DNA of 64,000 bases from Dysgonomonas sp. PF1-14 (GCF_029892965.1 NZ_JARXWN010000018.1:1-64000); one strand, 5' to 3'. Positions 54,436 through 63,776 are shown, counted from the stretch's first letter. A program made the numbers and translations. The notes: generated from the letters alone by a model not told the origin.

Positions 54436-56046
54436 TTATTTTTTCTTATTCTCTACAACGGCTTTGATAAAGCTTATAAATAAAGGATTAGGCGATACTA
54501 CCGTACTATTGTATTCGGGATGGAACTGTACTCCTAAAAACCATTTTTTATCCGGCACTTCTACTACTTCGACTAATCCCATTTCAGGATTGATTCCTGT
54601 GCATTTCATACCATGCTTTTCAAAATCCTCTTTATAGTCACCATTAAATTCGAAACGGTGACGGTGACGTTCTTCGATCAGTTTCTTGCCATAAGCTTTA
54701 TAGACAAGTGAGCCTTTCTCTAGTTCGCACTTATATGCACCCAGACGCATGGTGCCGCCCATGTTGGTTATATTCTTCTGCTCTTCCATCAGGTCGATAA
54801 CCTTGAATGGCGTATGAGGATTCATCTCGGTCGAATTTGCATCTTCGAGTCCCAATACGTTACGCGCATATTCTACAACCATGCACTGCATTCCCAGACA
54901 AATACCGAATGTAGGCATATCATGCTCTCTAGCATATTTCAGGGCATGAAGCTTACCTTCTACCCCGCGTTGTCCAAAACCCGGAGCAATAACTATGCCA
55001 TCGAATGAAGATAATGCTTTTTCGACATTCTCTGCGGTCAATTTGTCAGACAGCACAAATTGCAGGTCGAGCTTACGATCATTATATATAGCTGCTTGCA
55101 GAAGCGATTCGTTAATCGATTTGTAAGCGTCCGGCAGTTCTACATATTTGCCGACCAATCCGATACGGACTGTATCTTTGGCATTTTTCTTCTTGTCAAG
55201 GAAATCGCGCCAAGGCTGCATAAGAGGTTTCTCTCCTATCGGCATGCCTAGTTTGCGCAGGACAGTTTCATCCATCTTTTGTTCCTGCATCATCAAAGGC
55301 ACTTCGTAGATAGTTGATACATCTACCGACTGCACCACCGCATCAACCTCAACGTTACAGAACAGAGCCACTTTACGCAGAATATCTTTGTTCAGCACAT
55401 GTTCGGTACGCAGTACAAGCAAATCGGGCTGTACCCCCTCCGATTGCAGCTGTTTTACGGAATGTTGTGTCGGTTTGGTCTTCACCTCTTTAGCCGCAGC
55501 AATATACGGCACATAGGTAAGATGTACGCACAGGCAGTTATTACCAAGTTCCCAACGCAACTGACGTATGCTTTCGATGAAAGGCAGGGACTCTATATCG
55601 CCTACTGTCCCTCCGATTTCGGTGATTACAAAATCATAGTTATATTTCGAGCCCAACATTTTGATGTTGCGCTTTATTTCGTCTGTTATATGTGGTACGA
55701 TCTGAACCGTCTTTCCCAGATAATCACCCTTGCGTTCTTTGTTGATCACGCTCTGGTAGATACGCCCTGTAGTGATATTATTATCTTTATGGGTAGGCTG
55801 GTTGAGAAAACGCTCATAGTGCCCCAAATCAAGATCGGCCTCGTGACCGTCGACAGTCACATAGCACTCTCCGTGTTCGTAAGGATTAAGTGTACCGGGA
55901 TCGATGTTGATATAAGGGTCCAGTTTCTGAATTGTCACTTTATAACCTCTGGCCTGCAAGAGTTTGCCAAGTGAAGAGGCTATAATACCTTTACCTAAGG
56001 AAGATATAACTCCTCCTGTAACAAATATATACTTCGTATTAGCCAC
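54436..56046 (-). CDS. pyrG: CTP synthase
   Basis: A 536-aa enzyme that aminates UTP to CTP. It has the synthetase domain (KYIFVTGGVISSLGKGI, LDPYINIDPGTLNPYEHGE) and the class I glutamine amidotransferase domain with GICLGMQ (catalytic Cys) and FHPEY. Start is GTG at 56046, giving ANTKYIFVTGG; upstream ATG 56091 would add an atypical basic extension. A promoter-like TACTTTTG lies at 56096-56089. Confidence 0.95.
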   Translation of the reverse strand: MANTKYIFVTGGVISSLGKGIIASSLGKLLQARGYKVTIQKLDPYINIDPGTLNPYEHGECYVTVDGHEADLDLGHYERFLNQPTHKDNNITTGRIYQSVINKERKGDYLGKTVQIVPHITDEIKRNIKMLGSKYNYDFVITEIGGTVGDIESLPFIESIRQLRWELGNNCLCVHLTYVPYIAAAKEVKTKPTQHSVKQLQSEGVQPDLLVLRTEHVLNKDILRKVALFCNVEVDAVVQSVDVSTIYEVPLMMQEQKMDETVLRKLGMPIGEKPLMQPWRDFLDKKKNAKDTVRIGLVGKYVELPDAYKSINESLLQAAIYNDRKLDLQFVLSDKLTAENVEKALSSFDGIVIAPGFGQRGVEGKLHALKYAREHDMPTFGICLGMQCMVVEYARNVLGLEDANSTEMNPHTPFKVIDLMEEQKNITNMGGTMRLGAYKCELEKGSLVYKAYGKKLIEERHRHRFEFNGDYKEDFEKHGMKCTGINPEMGLVEVVEVPDKKWFLGVQFHPEYNSTVVSPNPLFISFIKAVVENKKK

Positions 56047-56088
56047 GACTTTTCGTTTTTTATTTTTATAGACTCGAAAAAGAAAGCA

Positions 56089-56096
56089 CAAAAGTA
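56089..56096 (-). promoter_or_regulatory. -7 element of pyrG
   Basis: TACTTTTG on the minus strand, 43 bp upstream of the GTG start. Its presence downstream of the more distant ATG at 56091 supports the GTG start. No clear -33 element was seen. Confidence 0.5.
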
Positions 56097-56812
56097 CAAA
56101 AAATATTTAGCTTTCCACATTTGTGGCTCTTAGTAGTTAGGTTAAAATCTCTCTGATTTGTTAATTATGCGAATCAGTATTTGATGTTATATTAAATAAA
56201 CCTTCTATTATTTTCTACTGCGCGCAATCACAGATTGCTTGCATTCCTTTTGGCCTAAGCCCCAAAAGGAATCAAAAAGTCTTTTGCGCCCCGCTTCATA
56301 GGACGACCCGTTATAGGGCTCAAAGGCTAAACAAAAAAACTCGCTCACAACTTTGTATTGTTCCAATCAACGGTTAAGCTCAAACACGTTTTTGTTTTAC
56401 GCCTTTCTCTCCCTACGGGTGCCCCGTCCATAAAGCTAATGGCGCGTGCTGACGCTCGATCTGGAGACAATAAATAAAGGATTTACTTATAACTTGTAAC
56501 TGCCCAAAGGGCGAAGTAACTAGTAGCTAATAAACAAACATATAATTTCAACTACTGAAATTCGCATTAATAATAAACGTCCTATTATTTGCTGCGCACA
56601 ATTAAAAATATCCAAACCAACATGTCAAAAAACATAAAATTATCATCTTTACCGAATGTTTTATCCATATCTTGCTGACTATTAAAGAACAAATAACTAT
56701 CTTTGCACTTCGAGACATCTTAGTGTCGGTCTTACCTCAATAGTTTTTCCCTCACAATTTGTATTTATAAACTAAAACAAGACTGCTAACATAGCGGCCG
56801 GACTTCTATTTA
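56092..56812. other. Intergenic region with interspersed repeat sequence
   Basis: About 720 bp between divergent pyrG and rhlE. Section 56250-56520 is GC-richer than its surroundings, with the inverted pair ATTCCTTTTGG and CCAAAAGGAAT near 56245-56275 and ACTTGTAACTGCCC near 56493, the latter also at 59001. It looks like a dispersed intergenic repeat without a gene. The rhlE promoter is near its end. Confidence 0.55.
56698..56705 (+). promoter_or_regulatory. -7 element of the rhlE gene
   Basis: TATCTTTG matches TAnnTTTG. The start near 56712 would leave a leader of about 100 bases before the ATG at 56813, long for this region and in line with post-transcriptional control such as cold response. 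Confidence 0.5.
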
Positions 56813-57931
56813 ATGACATTTAAAGAACTAAAGATTATAGAGCCCATACTGAAGGCACTAGAAGAAAAAGGATATGAGAATCCTACCCCCATACAAGCAC
56901 AGGCTATTCCTCCTGTATTGAACAATAATGATTTATTAGGCCTGGCACAGACGGGAACAGGAAAAACCGCAGCATTTGCCATACCTATCATTCAACAATT
57001 ATATCAAAATAAGACAGTTGGGAAGAAACGCGAAATAAAGGCACTGGTACTTACCCCCACGCGGGAACTGGCAATACAGATCGATGAATGTTTCAGCGAT
57101 TATGCCAAATATACAAACCTACGCCATGCGGTAATATTCGGAGGTGTGAATCAGAAGCCTCAGGTAGACAAACTAAAGCAAGGAGTCGATATCCTGATAG
57201 CGACACCGGGGCGCCTGCTAGACCTGATTGCCCAAAAGCATATTCAGCTCAGCCAGATACAGCATTTTGTGCTCGATGAAGCCGACCGTATGCTCGATAT
57301 GGGTTTTATACATGATATTAAACGCTTGTTGCCATTGTTGCCTAAAAGGAAACAAACATTGTTTTTCTCGGCTACCATGCCTGATACAATATCAAAGCTG
57401 TCGAAAACAATTTTGTACAAACCCGTAAGAGTGGAAGTTGCTCCTGTATCGTCTGTTGTGGACATTATAGAACAGCGCTTGTACTTTGTAGAGAAACCGC
57501 AAAAGAGCGAACTACTTATTGACATCTTAGGAAGAGAAAAAGAAAAAGCTGTTCTTGTTTTCTCACGCACAAAACATGGGGCGGACAAGATAGCACGCGT
57601 ATTGAACAAAAAGGGTATCGGGTGCGAAGCCATTCATGGCAATAAAAGCCAGAATGCAAGACAACGGGCGCTTACCAACTTCAAGTCGGGTAAAACGCGC
57701 GTAATCATAGCTACGGATATTGCAGCAAGGGGTATAGATATTGCCAATCTGGAACTGGTCATCAACTACGATTTGCCGGATATACCGGAAACCTATGTTC
57801 ATCGCATTGGCCGTACCGGACGCGCAGGGCATAGCGGAACAGCTCTTACATTCTGTTCGAGCGAAGAATACCCGATGGTAAAAGATATCCAGAAGTTGAC
57901 AGGAAAAAAGCTAAATGCAGTTCCTGCATAA
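56813..57931 (+). CDS. rhlE: DEAD-box RNA helicase
   Basis: A 372-aa helicase with Q motif (PTPIQAQAIP), AQTGTGKTAA, PTRELA, TPGRLLDL, DEAD (VLDEADRMLDMGF), SAT (FSATMPD) and HRIGRTGRAG. It contains the RecA-like core with a very short tail. It is followed 43 bp later by a cold-shock-domain gene and then an RRM gene; the three probably form an RNA-remodelling unit. The RhlE subfamily call is by likeness. Confidence 0.9.
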   Translation: MTFKELKIIEPILKALEEKGYENPTPIQAQAIPPVLNNNDLLGLAQTGTGKTAAFAIPIIQQLYQNKTVGKKREIKALVLTPTRELAIQIDECFSDYAKYTNLRHAVIFGGVNQKPQVDKLKQGVDILIATPGRLLDLIAQKHIQLSQIQHFVLDEADRMLDMGFIHDIKRLLPLLPKRKQTLFFSATMPDTISKLSKTILYKPVRVEVAPVSSVVDIIEQRLYFVEKPQKSELLIDILGREKEKAVLVFSRTKHGADKIARVLNKKGIGCEAIHGNKSQNARQRALTNFKSGKTRVIIATDIAARGIDIANLELVINYDLPDIPETYVHRIGRTGRAGHSGTALTFCSSEEYPMVKDIQKLTGKKLNAVPA

Positions 57932-57974
57932 CCAAATCTTCAAATTTTAAAAACTAAAAAATATAACAGTGCCT

Positions 57975-58421
57975 ATGGCTATATCATTTAACAAAAGAGA
58001 ATTAGAAAAGAAAAAAGAACAAAAAAGACAAGAAAAGCAAAAACGAAAAGAGGAACGCAAAGCCAATGGCGGTGCATCCTTTGAGGACATGATCGCTTAT
58101 GTGGACGAAAATGGTGTAATAACAGATACGCCACCTGATCGGACAAATAAACAAAAAATAGACGTAGAAGATATTGCAATATCTACCCCGAAGAAGGAAG
58201 ATATGGAAGACCCTGTACTGAATGGCCGGGTAGAACATTTTAATTCTGAAAAGGGATATGGCTTTATCAAACATACAGGGAGTACCGACAAATATTTTTT
58301 CCATGTCAGTAGCGCCCCAGCCTCCATCACAGAAGGAAATATAGTGACATTCGAATTGGAACGTGGTCAGAAAGGCATGAATGCCGTAAGGATCGCTCTT
58401 GCCAACAAGAACGAGCAATAA
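57975..58421 (+). CDS. Cold-shock domain protein with basic coiled N-terminus
   Basis: A 148-aa protein. Residues 7-35 are a Lys/Glu/Arg-rich helix; the C-terminal half is a cold-shock domain (GRVEHFNSEKGYGFI and KYFFHVS, i.e. RNP1 KGYGFI and RNP2 FFHVS). It likely binds single-stranded RNA beside the helicase. Start ATG 57975 preferred to GTG 57969. Confidence 0.9.
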   Translation: MAISFNKRELEKKKEQKRQEKQKRKEERKANGGASFEDMIAYVDENGVITDTPPDRTNKQKIDVEDIAISTPKKEDMEDPVLNGRVEHFNSEKGYGFIKHTGSTDKYFFHVSSAPASITEGNIVTFELERGQKGMNAVRIALANKNEQ

Positions 58422-58447
58422 TCAATAATAAATTAATAAAAAAACGA

Positions 58448-58747
58448 ATGAACATTTATGTATCAGGACTAAACTTTAGCACAACAAGCGAAAGTTTACA
58501 AGAATTATTTGCAGAGCACGGAGAAGTAGATTCTGCGAAAATCATTACAGACAGAGAAACCGGCAGGTCTCGTGGTTTCGCATTTGTAGAAATGCCCAAT
58601 GATGCCGAAGGCCAGAAAGCCATTGATGAACTGAGCGGCACCAACTTTGAGGGTAAAACCATCACTGTAAATGTTGCCCGTCCAAGAACTGAAAGAAGCA
58701 GCGGCGGATACAATAATGGTGGCGGATACAACAGGAATCGCTACTAA
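58448..58747 (+). CDS. RRM RNA-binding protein
   Basis: A 99-aa protein with one RNA-recognition motif (NIYVSGLNF as RNP2, RSRGFAFVEM as RNP1) and a short Gly/Asn/Arg-rich tail (GGYNNGGGYNRNRY). These small RRM proteins are typical of Bacteroidetes and often cold-induced. It is followed by a strong terminator. Confidence 0.93.
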   Translation: MNIYVSGLNFSTTSESLQELFAEHGEVDSAKIITDRETGRSRGFAFVEMPNDAEGQKAIDELSGTNFEGKTITVNVARPRTERSSGGYNNGGGYNRNRY

Positions 58748-58763
58748 CCAGATATTTTATATT

Positions 58764-58793
58764 AAACGGGTAAGTTAAAAAACTTACCCGTTT
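58764..58793 (+). terminator. Intrinsic terminator after the RRM gene
   Basis: Perfect 13-bp arms AAACGGGTAAGTT and its complement, loop AAAA, followed by a T run. Confidence 0.88.
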
Positions 58794-58859
58794 TTTATTG
58801 GAATTAATTGAACTACAGGTTATCTTTTCTGCCCATCTTTATCTATAAGACGAATCAGT

Positions 58860-59095
58860 TAACTGTGATCAGTCAACAGTTAATAGAAAAAGCGATCTTT
58901 GTAAGAAATGTAAGGTTTTAGTTAAAACTGTCTCACACAATTGAAAATCGACGACGCGAAGGCGAGTCAAAGGCACGAAGACGCAAAAAAATACTTGTAA
59001 CTTGTAACTGCCCGATAGAGCGTAGAAATAACATTCGCCGAAGTGAAGACGAGGCAAACTTGTAACTATTGTTAGTTTTTAGTTAAAAGCTAACA
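58860..59095. repeat. Dispersed intergenic repeat related to RHS spacers
   Basis: It shares GTGATCAGTCAACAGTTAA (58865-58883, inverse of 4503-4521), GTAAGGTTTTAGTTAAAA (58910-58927, inverse of 4309-4326 and 11570-11587) and TTTTTAGTTAAAA near 59076 with the RHS spacers. No gene is supported in the 500 bp around it. Confidence 0.6.
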
Positions 59096-59210
59096 GCCAA
59101 AGGCTAAATAAAAAAGGGGAAAACATATCAAGTTTGTCAACTTTTAACAAAAAGCAATGATATGACTCAGAAAAAGGTCATAGTTATTATGTATTCAATA
59201 TTTTTTATAC

Positions 59211-59241
59211 TAAATTTGCACACTTATAATAGTTGTGTGCA
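59211..59241 (+). promoter_or_regulatory. Promoter and operator of the second TetR gene
   Basis: TAAATTTG (59211-59218) is a -7 element. The perfect inverted repeat TGCACAC (59217-59223), 11 bases, GTGTGCA (59235-59241) starts inside it and covers the start site, just before the ATG at 59255. This is the expected place for an autorepressor site. Confidence 0.65.
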
Positions 59242-59254
59242 CTTTTGAAAGCGT

Positions 59255-59845
59255 ATGGCCATAAACAAGACCCGAAATATATTGATTGACGTAGCCCGCC
59301 AGTTATTTGCTAAACTAGGTGTGGAAAATACGACCATGAACGATATTGCAGTTGCTTCGCACAAGGGACGCCGTACATTATACACATACTTCAATAATAA
59401 AAACGAAGTCTATCAGGCAGTACTCGAAACCGAACTCGACCAGATGTACCACGCCTTGCAGACTGTGGCCAGCAAAAAACTTCCGGCTGACGAAAAACTT
59501 CTCCTTTTCTTCTATACACGATTCGATGCGATAAAAAATGTAGTCGCCCGAAACGGTACGCTCAAAGCTGACTTCTTCCGCGATATATGGCGGGTACAGA
59601 ATGTCAGGAAATCGTTCGACCTGAAAGAGATACAGGTATTGAAAGATATTCTTACTAAAGGCGTTGAGGAAGGGACATTCGAGATGCCCGACACACAGGC
59701 GACAGCCGAGATACTGCACCATGCCCTGAAGGGGCTGGAAGTACCCTATATACGGGGGCAGATAAGAGCCGAGAGCCTGCAAACCGAATCGCAGCGGGAG
59801 AATATCGCCTATCTTATATTTGAAGGAATAAAGAAGAAGAAATAA
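59255..59845 (+). CDS. TetR-family regulator upstream of fabG
   Basis: A 196-aa regulator with HTH (QLFAKLGVENTTMNDIAVASHKGRRTLYTYFNNKNEVYQAV). The inverted repeat on its promoter suggests self-control. It is 42 bp upstream of a fabG-like gene in the same direction, so it may control fatty acid metabolism; the ligand is not known. Confidence 0.9.
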   Translation: MAINKTRNILIDVARQLFAKLGVENTTMNDIAVASHKGRRTLYTYFNNKNEVYQAVLETELDQMYHALQTVASKKLPADEKLLLFFYTRFDAIKNVVARNGTLKADFFRDIWRVQNVRKSFDLKEIQVLKDILTKGVEEGTFEMPDTQATAEILHHALKGLEVPYIRGQIRAESLQTESQRENIAYLIFEGIKKKK

Positions 59846-59887
59846 GGATCGAGATTAAAACTAAATCAATATTAATTTATAACAATT

Positions 59888-60634
59888 ATGAAATTACTAG
59901 AAGGTAAAACCGCTATTATTACAGGTGCAGCTCGTGGTATTGGCAAAGCCATTGCCCTAAAATATGCAGAACAGGGAGCTAACATTGCTTTTACTGATCT
60001 GGCTATTGACGATAATGCAAAAGCTACCGAAGCCGAGATTGCTAAATTCGGCGTAAAAGTAAAAGGTTACGCATCGAATGCTGCCGATTTTGAAGATACG
60101 CACAAAGTAGTGGAAGAAATAGCTAAAGATTTCGGACAAATAGATATTCTTATCAACAATGCCGGTATCACCCGCGACGGGCTGATGATGCGCATGACCG
60201 AACAGCAATGGGACATGGTGATAAATGTGAACCTGAAATCGGCGTTTAACTTTATCCATGCCGTTACCCCTATCATGATCAAACAAAAAAGCGGTAACAT
60301 TATCAATATGAGTTCTGTGGTTGGTCTTTCGGGAAATGCAGGACAAACAAATTACTCTGCATCCAAAGCCGGCATGATAGGTCTGGCAAAATCGATCGCT
60401 AAAGAACTGGGATCGAGAAATATCCGCGCAAACTGCATCTGTCCGGGATTCATTATCACCGAAATGACAGGCGTATTATCTGAGGAAGTGAAAAAGAAAT
60501 GGGCTGAGCAAATCCCACTTCGTCGCGGAGGAACTCCGGAAGATGTGGCTAACGTTGCCGTATTCTTAGGATCGGAACTTTCTGCTTACGTGAGCGGACA
60601 GGCTATTCCTGTCTGTGGCGGAATGAACGCATAA
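59888..60634 (+). CDS. fabG: 3-oxoacyl-ACP reductase
   Basis: A 248-aa short-chain dehydrogenase: TGAARGIGKAIA for NADP binding, NNAG, catalytic Ser in INMSSVVG, and YSASK. It ends with VSGQAIPVCGGMNA, typical for FabG of Bacteroidetes. It reduces 3-oxoacyl-ACP in fatty acid elongation. Terminator follows at 60660. Confidence 0.92.
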   Translation: MKLLEGKTAIITGAARGIGKAIALKYAEQGANIAFTDLAIDDNAKATEAEIAKFGVKVKGYASNAADFEDTHKVVEEIAKDFGQIDILINNAGITRDGLMMRMTEQQWDMVINVNLKSAFNFIHAVTPIMIKQKSGNIINMSSVVGLSGNAGQTNYSASKAGMIGLAKSIAKELGSRNIRANCICPGFIITEMTGVLSEEVKKKWAEQIPLRRGGTPEDVANVAVFLGSELSAYVSGQAIPVCGGMNA

Positions 60635-60659
60635 TATACTGAGAAATAATAATAAGATG

Positions 60660-60693
60660 ATAGCAGCGGGAAGTCTTTCCTGCTGCTATTTTT
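60660..60693 (+). terminator. Intrinsic terminator after fabG
   Basis: Arms ATAGCAGCGGGAA (60660-60672) and TTCCTGCTGCTAT (60677-60689), one G-T pair, then a run of T. Confidence 0.85.
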
Positions 60694-60794
60694 TATATAT
60701 CATACTATTTTTAACAGTGCTTTTACGAACTTTTCATATAGGATTCAGGTTATAATCGCATATTCATCACTTCACAGAAAGGAAAGAGAATTAC

Positions 60795-61235
60795 ATGAAA
60801 ATCAAGAGAATAAATATGCAGGAAACTGCACCCGGTGCATATAAAGCATTATTGGGTCTGGAACGATATATGAATACCACTTCACTATCGCCCATAGAAA
60901 AAGAACTTATAAAAATACGTGCCTCACAGATCAATCGTTGTGCATACTGTCTCAACATGCACACGCGTGATGCCCGCAAGCTGAGAGAAACAGAGCAACG
61001 TATCTATCTGTTAAGTGCATGGCAGGAAACAGAGCTGTTTACCGAAACAGAGAGGATTATACTGCAACTGGCAGAAGAGGTCACACTGATAGCCAAAGGC
61101 GGTGTTTCCGATGAAACCTACCAGAAGGCAGAATTATTACTCGGTAAAGAGAAACTAGCAGAGGTCATTATGGCTATAATTACAATAAACGCGTGGAACC
61201 GTATTGCGATAAGCACCTTGAAGCCATTGGACTGA
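60795..61235 (+). CDS. AhpD/carboxymuconolactone decarboxylase-family protein
   Basis: A 146-aa protein with IRASQINRCAYCLNMHTRDAR: the CxxC plus His of the AhpD core. Such proteins are thiol peroxidase partners or reductases of unknown substrate. It stands alone, with a weak GGCGGAT/ATCCGCC hairpin 26 bp after its stop. Confidence 0.88.
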   Translation: MKIKRINMQETAPGAYKALLGLERYMNTTSLSPIEKELIKIRASQINRCAYCLNMHTRDARKLRETEQRIYLLSAWQETELFTETERIILQLAEEVTLIAKGGVSDETYQKAELLLGKEKLAEVIMAIITINAWNRIAISTLKPLD

Positions 61236-61509
61236 TTTCTTCATAAGTCATAAAAGGCAAGGCGGATCGTGCATCACTGCAAAATCCGCCTCTAATTTCA
61301 ACATCAATTATCTATACTTAAAAGAACTTATATTTTTATCAGTGTCCACCTGACGATGTTTCACTGGTATTATCATAGGACTACCTATGCAGAATATGTG
61401 TTTATGTAATCGAAAGTTCAATATTACTACATTCTGCAAAATAAAACAAACCGAGTCGACAAAGAGGGAATTTCTATCGACAAAAAGGCTTATTCATTCT
61501 AAGTTGGAT

Positions 61510-61983
61510 TTATTCGTGGTGATAAGGCTCGTTATTCAGTATCGTCATTGCCCTGTAAAGCTGTTCTACAAAGATAAGGCGTACCATCTGATGCGAAAAA
61601 GTCATACGCGATAATGTCAGTTTTTCATTGGCTTTTTCATATACTGCCGGCGAAAATCCATACGGTCCACCAACTACAAACACCAGACGTTTGGCGACAG
61701 TATGTGTCTTTTTCTCTATATATGAGGCAAACTGCATCGATGTATATTCTTTTCCTTTATCGTCGAGCAGCACAAGGTAGTCGCCCGCCTGCAATGATTT
61801 GAGAATAAGCTCCCCTTCTTTTTCTTTTTGCTGAACATCGGTAAGATTCTTCGTGTTCTTGATATCCGGAATTACCTGCAATTCGAAAGGAATATAGTGT
61901 TCGAGCCTTTTACGGTATTCGTCTACTGCATCTACAAAGTAGCCTGCATCTGTTTTGCCTATAACCAGAAGAGTGATTCTCAT
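61510..61983 (-). CDS. rlmH: 23S rRNA pseudouridine1915 N3-methyltransferase
   Basis: A 157-aa SPOUT methyltransferase acting on assembled ribosomes. It has FVVGGPYGFS, LSRMTFSHQMVRLIFVEQLYRA and the end NNEPYHHE, all hallmark residues. Start ATG 61983 (MRITLLVIGKT) gives the normal length; the upstream ATG at 62004 overlaps its promoter. Confidence 0.95.
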   Translation of the reverse strand: MRITLLVIGKTDAGYFVDAVDEYRKRLEHYIPFELQVIPDIKNTKNLTDVQQKEKEGELILKSLQAGDYLVLLDDKGKEYTSMQFASYIEKKTHTVAKRLVFVVGGPYGFSPAVYEKANEKLTLSRMTFSHQMVRLIFVEQLYRAMTILNNEPYHHE

Positions 61984-62001
61984 ATAACTTATTTTAAGGT
62001 A

Positions 62002-62050
62002 CAAAAATAAGCTTTTCTCTCTGTTATAAAGTTAATCTGTTATATCTTTG
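62002..62050. promoter_or_regulatory. Divergent -7 elements of rlmH and the uridine-phosphorylase gene
   Basis: TATTTTTG on the minus strand (62009-62002) for rlmH and TATCTTTG on the plus strand (62043-62050) for the phosphorylase. Both match TAnnTTTG; -33 elements are weak. The plus-strand element supports the ATG at 62078 over the TTG at 62048. Confidence 0.5.
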
Positions 62051-62077
62051 TCTGTAATCACCATAAAATATATAGCT

Positions 62078-62944
62078 ATGAGAATAATACCAGATTCGGA
62101 ACTTATCATCAACGGAGATGGCAGTGTATTTCATCTTCACATTAAACCTGAACAGTTATCAGATAAAATAATCATGATGGGCGACCCTGACAGGGTAAAT
62201 CTGACTGCCTCGTTTTTCGACAGTATAGAGTGCGATATACAGAGCCGCGAGTTTCATACTATCACAGGTACATATAAAGGAAAACGCATCACAGCCCTTT
62301 CGCATGGTATAGGCCCCGACAATATGGATATTGTGATCACTGAACTGGATGCGCTGGCTAATGTAGACTTCAAGACACGCGAGGTAAAAAAAGACTTCAA
62401 ACAACTGACGATGGTACGTGTAGGTACTTCGGGCGGATTACAACCATATTGCCCGATAGGGTCATATGTTGTAGCGGCCAAATCAATCGGTTTTGACGGA
62501 GTGCTGAATTACTATGCCGGACGCGACTCGGTTTCACTACTCGACTTCGAAAATGAATTTAAGAAGCATGTAGGTTGGAATCCGCAACATTGCGATCCTT
62601 ATGTTGTAAAAGCTGACGAAGAACTGGTAGAGCGCATCGGACACGATATGATAAAAGGTGCTACTATCTCTGCAATCGGCTTTTATGGGCCTCAGGGCAG
62701 ATATGTGCGTATGCCGCTTGCTAACCCTGACCTCAACAGCAGGATAGAAACATTCAAATATAAGGATGACATGATCACCAACTACGAGATGGAAAGTGCC
62801 CCACTAGCGGGATTAGGAAGATTGATGGGACATAAGTCTATGACCGTATGTACAATCATTGCAAATCGTCTGGCAGGTGAATCAAATGCTAACTATAAAG
62901 GATCGATAGAAGATCTTATAAAGAAGGTACTGGAGCGTATTTGA
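62078..62944 (+). CDS. udp: Uridine phosphorylase-like nucleoside phosphorylase
   Basis: A 288-aa enzyme of the PNP/UDP family: IMMGDPDRVN phosphate motif, SHGIGPDNMDIVITELDAL, RVGTSGGLQP and YEMESAPLAGLGRLMGHKS. It splits nucleosides with phosphate for salvage. The exact base is not certain from sequence. Its TGA shares a base with the ATG of the next gene. Confidence 0.85.
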   Translation: MRIIPDSELIINGDGSVFHLHIKPEQLSDKIIMMGDPDRVNLTASFFDSIECDIQSREFHTITGTYKGKRITALSHGIGPDNMDIVITELDALANVDFKTREVKKDFKQLTMVRVGTSGGLQPYCPIGSYVVAAKSIGFDGVLNYYAGRDSVSLLDFENEFKKHVGWNPQHCDPYVVKADEELVERIGHDMIKGATISAIGFYGPQGRYVRMPLANPDLNSRIETFKYKDDMITNYEMESAPLAGLGRLMGHKSMTVCTIIANRLAGESNANYKGSIEDLIKKVLERI

Positions 62945-63597
62945 TGAAAGCCGGAACAAAGAAAACCCTAAAGCGGATTATGTATGTAATTCTGGCGGGA
63001 ACAGTATTTTTAGTGGCTATTATAGTATTTGCCAACTGGAAGATATCACACGACTCTAAAGACTTCATTTATTCGGATGCCAATAGTATTCCCGCGCAAA
63101 AGGCCGCGTTAGTACTGGGGGCAGCTAAGAATATCGGCGGCAGGCAAAATTACTATTTTACCTATCGTATGCAGGCTGCAAAAGAGCTTTATGATGCAGG
63201 CAAGGTAAAAGTCTTTGTCGTTAGTGGTGATAACAGATGGAAAGACTACAATGAAGCCGACGATATGCGCAACTCGCTGATAGAACTCGGCGTACCCGAC
63301 AGCATCATCCATTGCGACTATGCCGGACTACGCACACTAGACTCGGTGGTCAGGATGAATAAGATATTCGGGCAGGATTCTTTTATTGTCGTCTCACAGG
63401 AGTTTCACAACGAACGCGCCATCTTTATTGCACAACAGGAAGGACTGACTGTCTACGGTTACAATGCAAAAGATCTGAGGCTGAACCGGTCTTCGTACAG
63501 AACAAAGATACGGGAGGTATTAGCACGGGTAAAAGTTTTTGTAGATATTATCACAGATAAGCAGCCCCGACATCTGGGCGAGCAAATAGAAATATAA
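62944..63597 (+). CDS. SanA/YdcF-family (DUF218) membrane protein
   Basis: A 217-aa protein with one N-terminal helix (RIMYVILAGTVFLVAIIVFAN) and a DUF218 domain: ALVLGAAK, YRMQAAKELYDAGKVKVFVVSGDN, and FIVVSQEFHNERAIFIAQQ. SanA members help the envelope barrier, for example against vancomycin. Start ATG 62944 overlaps the phosphorylase stop, so the pair is coupled. Confidence 0.88.
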   Translation: MKAGTKKTLKRIMYVILAGTVFLVAIIVFANWKISHDSKDFIYSDANSIPAQKAALVLGAAKNIGGRQNYYFTYRMQAAKELYDAGKVKVFVVSGDNRWKDYNEADDMRNSLIELGVPDSIIHCDYAGLRTLDSVVRMNKIFGQDSFIVVSQEFHNERAIFIAQQEGLTVYGYNAKDLRLNRSSYRTKIREVLARVKVFVDIITDKQPRHLGEQIEI

Positions 63598-63603
63598 TAA
63601 GAG

Positions 63604-63626
63604 AAGGTTTCCCTAGAGGAAGCCTT
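63604..63626 (+). terminator. Terminator after the SanA-like gene
   Basis: AAGGTTTCC and GGAAGCCTT (one G-T pair) around CTAGA, followed by TTCTATTTC. Confidence 0.7.
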
Positions 63627-63707
63627 TTCTATTTCAAGCAGCTATTACAATATAAAAATCCGATTGCAGCAATTCAGAAAACACAAAACGAGCTTATTAT
63701 CGACAAG

Positions 63708-63739
63708 TTTGGTATAGTTGCAAAAAAAGAATACTTTTG
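63708..63739 (+). promoter_or_regulatory. Promoter of the last gene
   Basis: TTTG (63708-63711), 20 bp, TACTTTTG (63732-63739): a near-perfect Bacteroidetes promoter, about 30 bp of leader before the ATG at 63777. Confidence 0.75.
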
Positions 63740-63776
63740 TCGGTCTATTCTAAAAAAAAACCACTTTAACTCAAAA

